DNA of 64,000 bases. Origin: Eopsaltria australis (Eukaryota > Chordata > Aves > Passeriformes > Petroicidae). The translations under genes and the position numbers were made by a program. Positions 22,241 through 35,291 of the stretch are shown one piece after another. The DNA lies in the NCBI GenBank assembly GCA_034509425.1, contig JAVTVJ010000033.1:1922001-1986000 (forward strand), in the 5' to 3' direction. Numbering within the stretch: position 1 is the first letter of the stretch; each line of letters begins with the position of its first letter. The notes below the pieces were generated by a model that had not been told where the DNA came from, did no database searches, and saw only the letters and a list, made by a program, of their open reading frames with translations.

Positions 22241-25200
22241 TGTTTTGCTTTGCAACCTCGGGGAGATAAGTATCCTGTCTGAAATTGAATAAACAAATAT
22301 TTCATTACTGAGTCAATTTTAACACACAAATCCTTCCACTTGCATGGTTAGAGAACTGATAAGAGTCTGAAGGATATTGCTGAAATGCTTGCAGCCTACA
22401 CAAAAGCTCAGTTTCTTGTGTGTTAAATTGGCCGCATTTCCTTCCACAGAAGAAATTGCTTGCACTGTTCTCACTTGCAAATGTATTTGCGAACACTGAA
22501 AAACTTAGGTTGACACATTTAAAACAGAGATATTTAAAGCTCGATAGAACCTGATGCATGTGCCATTATTCTTTTTCTTTTACCTTTTTTATTATTTTTT
22601 CTTTTCTGCCATGCACATCAGTCAGGAGGCTTCAGCATGCACCAAATAACATAAAGCGGCCTCTGTTTTCTCTTGTTTTTCAGTATTAAGTCTAAAGTGT
22701 AGTTACCTGCTGAGACAATAAACATGACTTCCCATGACTTTTCAGTAAATGGAGCTCACTTCTGAGGCCCCGGGGCATAGTCAATCTAAAATATAGATAT
22801 GAGGGCTGGAATTAGAAATTTCGTGATCAGCGAAGTGTACTTATAGCAGCTACATTTTGAAGGGGCATTCTTTCATCTATTAATTATATTCTACTTCCCA
22901 CTCTCACCAATACTAGCGACTCATCATTTTACATATTTAATGGAACATGACTAAAAATACATCAGAAAATTAATCGGTATTCATACTGTACCAAAAAATT
23001 TTCAGACTTTCCGTTTATTTCTTTCAGGCAGGCTGCTAAGTCTTCGAAAATCTAGAAACAAAAGGAAAGGACTTAGAAAAAAAATTATTATGATAAGATA
23101 GCTGCAGGATATAACAGAAAATCAGTGTTCACTGCATAGCATGGTTCAATATAGAAAGTAATTTCCCAATCTTTTTCTGTATCTTTGGCTGCCTATTTCC
23201 TAGCATGTCATACATCACCATACAGAGTTTGCAAAGTAGATAGCATAGTGACACTACCAACATCCCTAGGCCTCATCTTTAAAGTTGAAAAGATATAGAA
23301 ATACAGATGGAGAAGTATGCTGATTTGTTTTAGCAATACTTTAATTTTGCTGATCCTTCAAAATAAAGGATACGAAAAAGTATACTCATGCAAAAAGAGT
23401 ATGCTATAAGGAAAACTTTTTATTTTACTGCAGTTTTCACGCTGGGTATATCAAAACTTAAGCATTTATTTAAAAAGATATGTCCATCTCTTGTATCTGT
23501 GACAGGATGTTATTTTAAATTACCAAATTTTAAAATGTGAATGATAATTAGCAGGACAAAACAAACGGAGATTTTTTTAAAAAGAAATTTTCTTATAAAG
23601 AGTTTTCGATCCTTAAAGCATCCCTCATCTGCTGTAAGGAAAGTAGAATTTACAACTGCCTGTACTGAAATTAAGCCTGAGGGAAATGAAAGAGTTTGGG
23701 AATTTGTCCATGGTGGATTTTCTGGCTTAGTTTATATCATTAAATACCTGGGTATATTCACCCTTGCTGAAAAGGCTCCCAGTATGCATAGTCCCAAATT
23801 AGAGACTGTAGAAAACGCTAATTAGTGAACGTGGAATATATATTGAAAATTGACAAAAAGTTAAAGATGCTTTTGTGTTTCTCTGAAAAAAAACTTATGG
23901 GATGAGACAGGAGAAGATGGGATGGGATGGGATAGGGAAAGAAGGAAGAGAAGCTATTTGAAAAGAATACTAAAGTTGCATAATCTGCCTGACAGATAGA
24001 AGGGAATAGACCATGAGATTTTTTGTGCCCAAGTGTGAGGGAAGGGGTCATATCTGATTTAGTTTTAAAATCAATGTAAGTTAAAGAAGGTGTGCAGAGA
24101 ATGAAGATTTGTCTGAGTTACTAAAAGTGCAGGATATCACGATTTTCAGTCTAAAAGTTATGACCCCAATCCAACCAACACTGATGACTGACAAGAAAAG
24201 TTATGCATTGAAATGCAGGCAAGGTAATTTTTTTGCTAAATCTATGTATTTTCTGAAATATAAATCAAAACATCCTACAGAAACCCTCTTAAGCCAGTCA
24301 GTTTTTCTGTTTACCTACCTAATGTAGATACCTTAAATCCTGCCTTTTTTGTTCTTTAAATCTAGAGCAATAGATATTACACAAAATCTAAAGCTTTTGG
24401 AGGCATGCAATTTATTATGGAACCTGAAGATCAAAAATCTCCAAAAGACCTAACCATATGATGAACTATTATGTGGAGGAGAAACCAGAGTTTCACCTGT
24501 CTAAGCACATTAATCCTACCTGTAGTGCCATACAGTCTCTCTCCCTTTCTTGCTCTGTGAATCCCTAATTACTCTATGCAAAGTGGAACTCTAAAATTAG
24601 AACATCAGAGGAATTTTGCCAAAAAACACCCTCATGGACTCAGAGATAAGAGCAGGCAAAGAGATATCCTGAGACTCTTGTAGCCAAGGAAGGGCCAGAA
24701 CTTGATTCGTCTGTATTTAGAAGAGGAGAGTATCTTAGATACTTTTGGGGTTGTTGGATAAAAGAGAGAAGCAATCACTCTTTGTATAGCACTATTAAAA
24801 AAAGGATGTTTAGGTGCATTCTTCCAAAACAAAGCCACTTTGGGTCAAAGTAAAAAAGTTATGTCCACTAGAAATTCATAATTTTAGACACAGCCCTTTG
24901 TAAAAAATAATTTTAGGAAGAAAGTCCTCAGGGATAATTTCAGTTTTAAAAGATTCATTTCCTAAAAGCACTTAAGAACTTTCACAAATTATACTGCTTC
25001 TAGATTTCCCCTTGCAGTACTTTACCTATAACAGAACACATGCAAAACCAAGCAAAATTCTGGACTGAGATGGTAAAATGAATACAGGAGCTGATGAGTC
25101 TCTTGAAGTTTTTAAGGTGTTTGGAAGAGGCCACTATGACCATGTTGGAAAACACATATTGGTAACCTTCAGATCAGATAGAAGTCCAATAGAATCCACA

Positions 25201-27980
25201 GAAAAACGTAGAACAATCTGCTTCTGGCAGCTAGGAGCAGCGTAACTTGAAAAATGTCAGAGCCTTAACCTTGTATTCTAAGTGCTCAATGGAAACAAGG
25301 ATACCAATAACATTTTAGGCTATGCTAATTCATACTCTTTTCAGATATGAACAAGTAAAATTTTTAATAAGATGATAATCATATAATTCATATTGCCATT
25401 ATTATTATGATGATTGTTACAGGCCCAAATGACGTAGGTTTTTATGTTTATGATATAAATTGTCACCCAAAAAAAAAGGTTTTTCTTTGTGGGAACACTA
25501 GCACATTTCATTTATTGCTAGAATTTACTACAGTGATATACCACAAGCTCACATTTTAATAGGGATAATTAAACAAAATGTCAATCTAGTTACCTATTCC
25601 TAAATTGTTGGAGGATAATTGCTAGGCAAGTTCTGTGTCTAAAGTAGGTTGCATTGGAGGATTTTACATACAAAACTTAACAATATATTATAGAATGTGA
25701 TTGTTCAGTTAGTCCATTTAGCACAGAGCACAAACCCCACGTTATCATCACAAAATTGTTGAATGCATAAAAACAAGATTTCTGTCCAAGAAGGTAAGTT
25801 TCATAATTCAATTGACTATTTTTTTCCTCATTTACATTTAGGGTGTGTTGCTTTCTTCTTCTCTTACTAATACTCAACATAATTTTTAAAAAACATACTT
25901 TTTAACATTTTCACCACAATCCCTCATATCTTTACATGCACCTGAAAACATCCTGGAAACTAGAAACAATAAAGTTGATACAGTGTTTCTAGCCTGATAA
26001 ACATTTACATTTTCATTTATTTTGTATTAGTGCATGAAATTAATTCACCAGTAAATTTTATTGGAACAGATGCTAAGTTTGTGAAAATCTCAGGGATTTA
26101 TGTTCACTGGATTTTTTAAAAATTCCTTTTACTTTTGTACATATGACGGTTTGTAGACAGATTTTTAAAAATTTTCTTAAAATTTTAATTCAAACTGCTG
26201 ACATAACTGCCAAACTATAGGTGACTATAATCAACTATTCACCCTAAAATATGAATTAATCTATGGCTCCTCCAGGTTGATAAATAAGTTGTATGTTTCT
26301 TTCTAAATATATTATTATCGTTGTTGTTGAATTTTTTTCATTGGGCTTGATTTCAAAGTCTGGCATGTTGGCTTCTCTGTATATTAAGAGAAAGAGCAAA
26401 ATAAATAATTGCTTGTCACTTCTGCACAGTTTACAAACTCTCTGTAATGTAAAGGCCACATTGTTTAAGTGGATGAGACAGAGGTTAAGACTAAGGTGTT
26501 TTAGTGAATTATATGGGAAGTTTGCACAGTGCTAACACTTGGCACTAGCTGAGATTTAACTGTGACCTACTTGTATGAGTAGTGGCATTTGTGAAACAAT
26601 TTTACATGATCATACATTAATGTTGTGAACTGTTTGTGTGAAAATATATGATTAAAAAAAAAAAGAGTGAAAGAAAAGAATCAAAAAGAAAAGTGATAAA
26701 TAAACCACTAACTGAATATCTAATTACAGGCCAAAGACAAGCAAGGCCCAATTAAAGCAGAAAATTCTAATTTCCTGAAATATGAAGATCCAAACTGGAG
26801 TTGCGCAAGGCTGGAGAAGTGAGAATCCTGCTGGTCAAGGTAAGCCAGTATTTAAGATGTCTGGGTCTTGGCAGCTGTAAAACAAAAGGATAGGATTTAG
26901 GCTTTAAGCCAGAGTCCAAACAAATCTAACATGAAGCGACTATTTCCAGGGGAAATTTGAACAATTGGAGATATAAGCATGAATTATATAGACGAAACAA
27001 GAAGTAAAATAATATTTTTGGCACTTTTTCCTACAAAGACAGGAAACACAAAAGCTTGAATTGCCAGCTATGAAGTGCAATATTGATGTTTAAAGTAAAC
27101 ACAGTGAAAATTAGGGTCTCACAGCTTCATGTCCATTTTCATGGCACTGCCTGGAGTTGGCATTTGAAAGGCTGTGCTTGAAGTACTTTATTTGAAATAC
27201 CAAACAGTTGAATTGGTGCACCTCAATGAGCATTTGATTAAATACTTTCAGTCATAATTTAGTATCAATTGTGTAAATAAAAAATAGGAATACTATTATG
27301 TACATTGTCTTGGCCTAATATTCTCAAGGTCTCTGTTATGACTGGAAGTCATGACCAGTGCCTGCTCCACAGTTTTGTGTGTATGAATCAGAGTTGCTTT
27401 TCCCTTCACATTGCCATCCAAATGAGGTGCACTTCTGTGTGCAAAAGGAGGTTATTTCTGATAAAATTTCATTTTGAAAACTGCTTTTAAGAACCATTGA
27501 AGTACCCATTAGCTCTCAATGCAGTATATAAATTAGATAATTGCAGAAAACAGCCCAATGAAGGGTGCCTTGGTCTTGGAAAATGTGTTTCTAGTTAATC
27601 ATCCAAAGATATTGCATTGCCTATTTTTATGGCAGGTGAAGAAGAGAAAAAATGAAGCCATAAAGAGACCTCATTGACACTCCCATGTTAATTACCCTCC
27701 CTTTTGAGTATTTATTTGCATAGATACTTTTCAATTCTTCATAAGACTTGCAACTACCATGTTACTATATTTGATCATGTCTTTGAAGCTTTTCATTGAA
27801 GATATTATCACTCCTAACCATTTTTCCAGTCTGAGAACAGAAATTCCTTGCAACTTCACTTTGCTTATATTGAAAAAATATTTAAAACAAACTTTTACAA
27901 TCCTCTGTTGACAAAGTTAATGCTTTTAATGGATAATCTTATAGGAAAATGAGTATCAAATTGGCTTTAATTGTCAAGGT
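22241..27980. other. Non-coding stretch (5.7 kb)
   Basis: No repeat family or gene recognised. It contains a strong splice-acceptor-like tract ending at 22682, followed by AATAAA about 30 bp downstream, and a short GATGG repeat near 23913-23936. Open frames are 60-94 residues without motifs. Confidence 0.5.
23913..23936 (+). repeat. (GATGG)n short tandem repeat
   Basis: About four to five copies of a 5-bp GATGG unit in a G/A-rich context. Confidence 0.75.
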
Positions 27981-27983
27981 TGA

Positions 27984-28365
27984 TCAAGATAATTTCTCTG
28001 AAGACTGGTTGTATTCAAATAACTGGGAAAATGAGGGAAGTTTCCATGAGGAAATGAAAAAGCCCAACAAATAGCAGATGTTGTCAATAAAATGGCACGG
28101 ATATTGATGACGAAGAAAAAGTACCACATGATTCATGGACAGTATGGTGGGTTGCAATGCTGCCTGTGCCATCAGCAGCTGGGCATTTTCTGCCTTGTAA
28201 TCTTCAATTTTTAGAATAAGTCTCCCTGGGTTTTCAGGTTTAAATCCTTCAGCAGCAAGAGATTGTAAATACTCCTCAGCCACAAGAGAATAAGTATTCT
28301 GTAAGGAATATATGGAAGGTTTGGTGTTCAGAAGGGAGCCCATAGCAATTTTCCATGCAGCCAAC
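27984..28365 (-). CDS. Candidate coding exon (exon B of a minus-strand pair), unrecognised
   Basis: The minus-strand frame is open for 126 codons, from a candidate acceptor after 28366 to a TGA ending at 27984. The acceptor has a pyrimidine-rich tract (TTCTCTTTTGTTATATGGAG) and a plausible branch sequence (CTATAAC). If spliced to 28429-28589 the phases match: the upstream exon ends with AT and the first base here is G, restoring an ATG codon without a shift. The predicted segment is helix-prone and mixed polar near its start, with A-A-W-K-I-A-M-G and an E-D-Y-K-A-E-N-A-Q-L-L stretch, and more hydrophobic after about residue 80. That later part may be intron if a donor such as one near CATGTGGTAC is used. 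I do not recognise the protein. A frame of this length alone is expected about once by chance. Confidence 0.28.
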
Positions 28366-28428
28366 CTCCATATAACAAAAGAGAATCACATGCACTGTTG
28401 TTATAGACAGCTGCAAAAACTTACTCAC

Positions 28429-28589
28429 ATTTCCAGCTTCCAATCTACTGAATCCCAAGCTACTGCGTCCTCAGGGACGCAGAATTGTGAGAAAATGAAC
28501 ATGTATTTCATGTCATCAGAAACAAAATATGTTTCTCCAAGAGGAGATGAAACACAAGATCTTGCCTTCCTGTAGCTATCAAATTTTTG
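28429..28589 (-). CDS. Candidate coding exon (exon A of a minus-strand pair), unrecognised
   Basis: This 161-bp minus-strand interval is bounded by an acceptor-like TATAATCTTAG and a near-consensus donor (AAT/GTGAGTAAG). It is open in one frame for 53 codons plus two bases; both other minus-strand frames are stopped. The predicted peptide includes E-D-A-V-A-W-D-S-V-D-W-K-L-E just before the donor. The intron to the next candidate exon would be only 63 bp (28366-28428), at the lower limit for vertebrates. I do not recognise the product. It could be an exon of a poorly conserved gene, a relic, or coincidence. Confidence 0.28.
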
Positions 28590-28784
28590 CTAAGATTATA
28601 GACAGAACTAATGGATAAAAGAAAACACACTATATAATAAAAGACATCCTCCCTACAGTTTTCTTATGCCTGGAGGATGAATTGCTCCAGTGGATGTCCT
28701 CCCTGCCTTTCATGATGAGGTCAAGAAATTTGCTGTCACTACCACTGTTGTGATTAATGATCTGACTGGTAGTGACAGTAATCA

Positions 28785-28916
28785 AACCACAGACTCTGGA
28801 GTACAGCTAGTTCGTGTGAGTCTCCCAGTGGCTTGAGTCACCGCACTGGCAGGGGATCTATCTGCTTCTCCTATAGACAACTCCTTGTGTCCTTCTTGAA
28901 GAAACTTTTCATGAAA
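28785..28916 (-). CDS. Possible further upstream exon, unrecognised
   Basis: A good acceptor (TTTCGCCTGCAG) precedes 44 open codons on the minus strand, to a TGA at 28782-28784. The peptide starts F-H-E-K-F-L-Q-E-G-H-K-E-L. A donor-like GTGACT lies inside it, which would make the exon about 75 bp. A second frame (28637-28797) is also open, so a frameshift within a decayed exon is possible. There is no family match from memory, and its link to the exon pair at 27984-28589 is only by position and strand. Confidence 0.18.
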
Positions 28917-30155
28917 CTGCAGGCGAAAGCAGAGCGAGTAATGACAATTAAAAAAATTAAAACACAACATTATATTTTTAAAAACCAAGTGACAAAAACC
29001 TTTGTAACATTTGGAAAAAGTGCATAATGAATAATTAAAGTACTAATAATATAATCCTCTTAAAAGCATAGAACCATTACTTGAGAAGATTAAGTGTCTA
29101 ACAGCTCTCAGAACAATGAAAATGGTACAAGGGAAGAAGCTGAATTTCCTTCTCACTTTCTTCATTTTTTGTAACAGATTTTCACTTTGATTATATTTTA
29201 ATAAATGTTCATTAGTTGAGCATACAAAAATATGTGGATATAAGTATTAGTAAGCAAAAGGTTAGTATAAAAATATTATACTGGGTAAACAATGGTAAGG
29301 ATTAAAGGGTTAAATTTTGAAGCTGAGATGATGGCAAAGTCCACTGGAAACCTGAAGACTGAACACAGAAAAGGAGATGACAGCTGAAATGAAAGAGACT
29401 GATAAAAAGGTTATACAAAAATAACAATGGAAAAATCTATTAAACCTACTCTATTCTCAGAAATAAATTTCAACTTCCATCTGGTTAAATGCTATCTAAA
29501 TTAATTCTTTGAATTGCACAGGAGATAGAGTACTGGAAATAGAACGTACTTATAATATTCTTGAATCTAGTTAACAAGTCAACTCCTGTTCAGTTTCTCA
29601 CTATCTGAAGCTCTCTCTCCAGGCCTTTCCAATAGCAGGATATTTATCATACTGTCATGAGGGAAAAGATGAACATTGGCATTGGCAAGTCAAAAAGGAG
29701 CACATGAAGAAAATGAGACTGTTTTTGGGAAGACAGCAAGTGAGAGATCCCTGGAGGCAGCCTAGTGGACTGTGGGCTTCCCAGCAGTAACTCGTAGTTT
29801 TGTTTTTCATGGCAACTTTGTTCTTTAACACACATTGAGCAAGATACAGATGCAAGCCTTAGCAGGTGAAGTTCTCAGCTGTATCAAGAGGACGACTGGC
29901 TGGTTTGTATGGAGGAGTTGAGAGAGCCAAACTGGGCAGGACAATGAGTTTTAATTATGTGAAGACAGCTATCTTGTCTTTTTCTAAAATATTGGGCTTT
30001 AAAATAAATGCTGCTATGAATGTGTGGTCTCTGTCTTAAGCAGTGTTCAGCGTGAAGAAATCCATAAGTTACGTAACTCCTACTTCAGGAAGCTGTTACC
30101 CTGATCTCTTGCTATAACAGAACCAATTAGCTGCCTATTATTGTATTTAGCATGC

Positions 30156-30184
30156 TTTATTTATGTATTTATTTATCTATCTAT
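30156..30184 (+). repeat. (TTTA)n-like simple repeat
   Basis: Degenerate TTTA/TCTA tetranucleotide units in tandem. Confidence 0.75.
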
Positions 30185-32130
30185 TATGAAACATAAAATT
30201 AGAAACAAAACCCAATCAAATGAAAAACAAAAATCACCACAATTCTGACCATATTTGGGGGAGGAGGGGGGAAAGGACCAAAATGTAAGATAGCCAGTTC
30301 TGTAGGTGTGGCATAGTCCTCTAACGGTAATCAAGGCCAAATAACCAGTCTAGAAAAAAATACAAACCTACAAGCAACAAAGGCTTTGATAGCTTTCACT
30401 ACCACAAAGAAAAAAGCACAAGATAGATAGATTTCACTCTAATTTTAAGCTCTTTTATTGTTGTTCGGAAAATAATTTTGTTCCTTCTCATAGTTTTACT
30501 TGAGTGATCATCTACCAGACAGACATTGACTACCCTGTCACAGAATGGAATAATATATGTTTCACTTTAAATTAATCTTTTTAATAAAACATTCATGGAA
30601 AAGAGCTGAACTACATTTATTTGCTGCTAAACTCAGACAGCTACATTTTAATATCATTATTATATGACCTTCCAAAGTCTCTGCTGCTTAGTCCATTTTG
30701 GGATGGAGAGCTGGTTGCTTTCTTTTGTTCTTAACTGTATTTAAGTCATGAAGGAGAAGACACACTTTGTATTTAGTTTGCCTAGGTAAAATGGGTATGG
30801 GGATCAGGAGGGGAGAGAAGGCAAGAGCAATAATAGCTTTAATAAGGATATGAAAATAGCCTTCATAAAACAAGGATAAACAACATTGTGATCTAATTTA
30901 CCCCCACATAAAATGCAAAATAGAACTCTGTGTGTAATAAAACATTAGTATCTTTATTGCCAGCATAATCTTAACTAATCTTTTCTTACATTATTTCAAT
31001 AGTTAGAGTAATTCATCTGCATGAAATTTAAATGAATAAGGTTAGCCTTGCAATTGAAACTATGCTGATTCTTACCCTTCTTTTATTCACAAAATCCTTC
31101 ATTAGTATTTGCATATGTTCCTAAGTCAGTTCCAGGCAGGATCAGCCTCCTCAGAATGTCAGCAGCTCAGAACAGTTTTCCTCTGAACATCCCCTTCCTT
31201 TGTAATACATAAATACAATCTTCTGGGGCTCTGTAATTATCCAAAATGAGCTTTAATGTTGCAAATTACTTCAGCACCCCTATGATTTATCTGTTGTAAA
31301 CACACTTTATAATATTTATATTCCTATTAGAACCTCCACTAATAATGAACTGACAGAACATAAATATTTACATGATAGTAGATGGACAAATGTGTGATAC
31401 CCTCATATTAGTTACATTTCTTGTTCTCTCTATCACACTTGGAAAAAAAATAAACCTTTGCAATTTGCTGTCTTCACAAAAATATCTTTGAAAATGGTTC
31501 AGAACATTAACAGAGCTTCACATTTGCCACACTTTTCTTTAAAAGAATGGCATTCCTTCATACTTATGCAGTCTGGGTTATTGCTTCTTCACATTATGCA
31601 TCATTACTCTGAGTAGGTGTCTTATCAGCAGCTCCAGTTGTTGTGGAGACGATTGGAATTAAGCACTGGAAGCTTTTTATTTATCTTACTTGCTTTATTC
31701 CTACAAGATTTTCAGCATATAAGCTTCTTTGTTCAGCTCAGAATTGGATACATTGCCAGGCATTGTAAAATTTACATCTTCTTTTTTTTGTATTTGTTCT
31801 TAAATTGGATTGAAAACAAAGTATGGCTTTAATTAGAGCTCTGCGTAACAATAGACAATTTTTCTGTACAGTGGAATTTCTGAGCAGTTGTGAGGATTTT
31901 GTGAAGGCCTAATAGGTGACATTCACCACTAAGCCCCAAGTAGAACTGCAATGTACTTACCTGTGCTGTGTCTGCCTGACAACCCTCACACAAAGAAAAC
32001 TGTAATAATGCTGTTGAAGTACTGACTTAGCCAACAAAACCCATGGAATTTAAAGTGAAGGTTACTTTAAACTGTGTATGATATGCAATAACTTACAAGT
32101 TCTAAGGATAAATGTTGCTGTTTAGAGAAG

Positions 32131-32180
32131 TAAAAGGAAAGAGAGGGAAGGCAGGGAAGGAAGACAGGCAGGAAGGAAAG
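32131..32180 (+). repeat. Purine-rich GGAA simple sequence
   Basis: About 50 bp of G/A sequence with repeated GGAA and GGCAGG units. Confidence 0.75.
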
Positions 32181-32873
32181 ATATCTAACCTCTATCATTC
32201 TTCAGCAAATCTAATTTGTATAACATAGACATTCAAAAAATTTGGGAATAGAGATTTACAAATAAATTTCAGCCTTGCTCCCAAGGCTGATTCTACACTA
32301 GATGTGTTGTAGATGACAGAAGGATGAGAAACAAAAACCCAACCAAACTTACTGGTCAGTCTGTAATAAGCTGTTCGATAAACATTCCCATTCCAAAGAC
32401 TGCCTGAGGCTTTTTTCCCTCCTTTCCTCAATATTTCACAGAAGACATCTGGTGTTCAAACACAGATTTTCCATTGCCTGATGAAACTGAGGATAGTTGT
32501 TTTTTGAAATGATTTCCAAAAATATGGTACTTATTCTAGAGGTGAAAATGTGTGAGAAATGCATAGACACTCCACAATCTGCATTGAACAAGGGACCAAT
32601 AATTGTAACTTTCTGGAGGGCTGTCATAAACATCCAGAGCACCTGTCCAACACTTGTGGCAAGCTTACATGTCAGTAGCCTGGTGGAGTTGCTTTGAGGA
32701 GCTGAGCAGTAGGCTCTCCCTGTTTGGTAGGAGAGTAGGAGAAGCTCAGCCAGGATTCCCTGCTTTGGAGAGAGAGAGAGGATGAAAGAAGTATTACAAA
32801 TTGGTTAATTTCTAAGCACCCTGTAATGTACTGCTGTACCTGTCAAAAAAAAGAAAAAAATGTACCCTGAAGG

Positions 32874-32914
32874 TGACTCAGCTTCCTACAAAGGCTGTTC
32901 CTACTGCTGAGTCA
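32874..32914. promoter_or_regulatory. Inverted pair of NF-E2/MARE-type cores
   Basis: TGACTCAGC (32874-32882) and its exact reverse complement GCTGAGTCA (32906-32914) lie 23 bp apart. Each is a 9-bp core of the Maf/NF-E2/Nrf element (TGCTGAGTCA). Two facing copies in such a short distance suggest an enhancer element, though no other evidence of one is visible. Confidence 0.35.
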
Positions 32915-34552
32915 TTCACATCTAAAATGGAAAATAACAAAAAAAAAGGAGAAAGATGCTAAAGTAAAATCTCCCACATAAGGGCGTGAGATGATAGAGA
33001 AACTCATGACAACAAAGTGCATTCCATTGCATGGAAAAAGTGCAAGGTAATGTTTAAAGTGCTGAGTGTAATAACTGCCTGATTCTGTGTTTCTTAGGTG
33101 AGTTATGAAAAGAATTGGTGTTGATGTTACAGTGAAAAGGCACATTATCATGATGTGATGTCAAATGGACAGACTCTTCAACAGAATTATAGTCCCACTT
33201 CAGAGCAGGTCAGTGACCAGAACACTGGGCTGCAGAGACACCCCTGAAAGACTGAGAGACAGGATATATTTTCTTTTTCACTATTTCCATGGAAGTTTCA
33301 TGTATTTCATTGTGTCATCTGTGCTTAAAAAAATAAATTAAAAACTAAAGGATTTTCATTTAGTGTGAGTAAAATTAACTGAGATGTGGGAAAAAGGAGA
33401 TTTACTACAGCTTTTCAGTCCATAAAAGTCCCAGAAGCATAATAAAACAAGGCAATAATATAACTTGGGAAATTAATTCTCATTTAGCCACAAGACAAAC
33501 AAAAACAAACGCACCTCCAAAAAGTAGAAATCACTTCTAAACAAACACAAAGTATCTGTTATTTGCAGTATTTGAGATCATTAAAATGTGACTGTACTGC
33601 TTTTGAAACTACCACTGCTTCTACAATAATCTTAATTCCTCTAAAAGACTGAGTGTTTGCCTCTTCTCTCATCCATCAACTCTGCTATACTTAGCATAAT
33701 TCCAAATGCAGAAATATAAATTTACAGGAGACTTAGAGGCATCGTGCTGTAAGTTTCATGTTTTGTTCAGACAAATCACCTTGTCTTTCTAGCAAACATC
33801 TTTTCAGGTTGGTGTTGCTGAAGTACCTAAGCAACCAAGGTCTCTGAAACACATAGAAAAATAAGAACTGTAATATTATATTAAACTCTGAGTTCAACTA
33901 GTCCTGTATCTTTTCTCTTGGTTTGCACCACAGAAAAAGAAAAATCACACAGAAGGTGAATGTCATATAATCTATTCCTTCTATATGTCCTTAAATTTCA
34001 AATAGCTACAGATTTTTTTTAAAGTCTGAAGAGTGTGAGTACTGTGGTCACCAGGCTCTCATCAATACACAAAAGCAAGCAAGAAAGGACCATTGGTTTT
34101 TTTTTTTTTCTGATGGGGATTTTCATTGGTTAAATGCAGCGAGAAAATATATCAGATTACATTATAGATAAATCAGATGCCAAATGTAATTTCTGAAAAG
34201 GAGAATATTTTTAGATTTTATGACAGAAAAAAATTATGACTTTAAAATGGGTAATCTTCTATTTCACTAAATGTGCTCCCTGACTGAGACCTTGTACGCC
34301 AATCTTCAGCCTGAAGCAAATTGTTATAGTCGAGCTATTAACTTCTAAAAATAGGGGGATGTGATGGAAACATTAAGAAACCGACTACTGGGCACAACCA
34401 CAATCCAAGGGAGGATGAAACAATACTCCTTTATTTTTCCTTCTTTACCTCATCACATTAGTGCAGTTTGTGGCACTGAACTGTGTCTGTGCTAAATGCA
34501 TTTTGTTTAGCCACTTTCCTTCTAAACAGCAGCTTATGACGGTGATATTTAA

Positions 34553-34572
34553 TCTCTCTCTCCCTCTCTCTT
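34553..34572 (+). repeat. (CT)n tract
   Basis: About 20 bp of CT dinucleotides with one CC interruption. Confidence 0.8.
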
Positions 34573-34916
34573 GTTTTTGAAGAAACTTAATAGCAGCCAA
34601 ACACTTCAGGTCAGGCACTTGCCATTTGTGACTTAGTACTTTAAAAAGGTGCTACTTCCTGGGGGAGAGAACAGACAGGCTGGAGGATTGCAAGAGTGAT
34701 CTGAAATTAAAATGCTTTGCAACAGGAGATTTTTGCATTTCCACTTGAAGCATTTTGAGAAACAGAACAGTAGAGCTGCATTTTGTAACAAAATGTGCAG
34801 CAGAGATTTACTTTTCTGTCACGAACTGTGCATTCTCTGTGTTTTATTGTAGTGCACAAAATTTCTCATCATCTGCTATTTATTTTACATTCAGCACTGT
34901 GAAACCAAAGAAGCAG

Positions 34917-34930
34917 TGACTCATGAGTCA
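34917..34930. promoter_or_regulatory. Palindromic double AP-1 site (MARE-like)
   Basis: TGACTCATGAGTCA is a perfect 14-bp palindrome made of two AP-1 heptamers abutting head to head. The right half continues into GCA, giving TGAGTCAGCA, which matches most of the T-MARE consensus. Confidence 0.4.
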
Positions 34931-35291
34931 GCAGGTGGGTGCCCCTCTCCAGAGGCATTCCATGCTTTTTTGCCAAACCATTTAGCACATCTGCAGCCTT
35001 CACTAAATCATTTTTAAAAGTAATATCGGTAATAAGAGTCAGAGAGCCTTGAAAGGTATGTGTGGTATGTGTTCTGCAAACAGGCTCTCAACAAAAATCC
35101 CCAGAGCTAGGAACAACAGTAAAAATCATCTCAAAGGAGCAGTAGAGAGTGGAGAAAATGGATCTTGGTATAGAGGACATGCTATTTATGGAGGTCAATC
35201 TGCATCAGCGACATAACATTTCAGGGCTATTCAGCTATAAACACATTCTCATGAGTCGTGCAGGGTTTTAAGGAAAAGATCAAAAGATGAG

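Larger units (their letters stand above)
29000..32860. other. Non-coding stretch (3.9 kb)
   Basis: No gene or repeat family recognised. It includes simple sequence tracts at 30156-30184 and 32131-32180. Open frames are short and without motifs. Confidence 0.5.
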
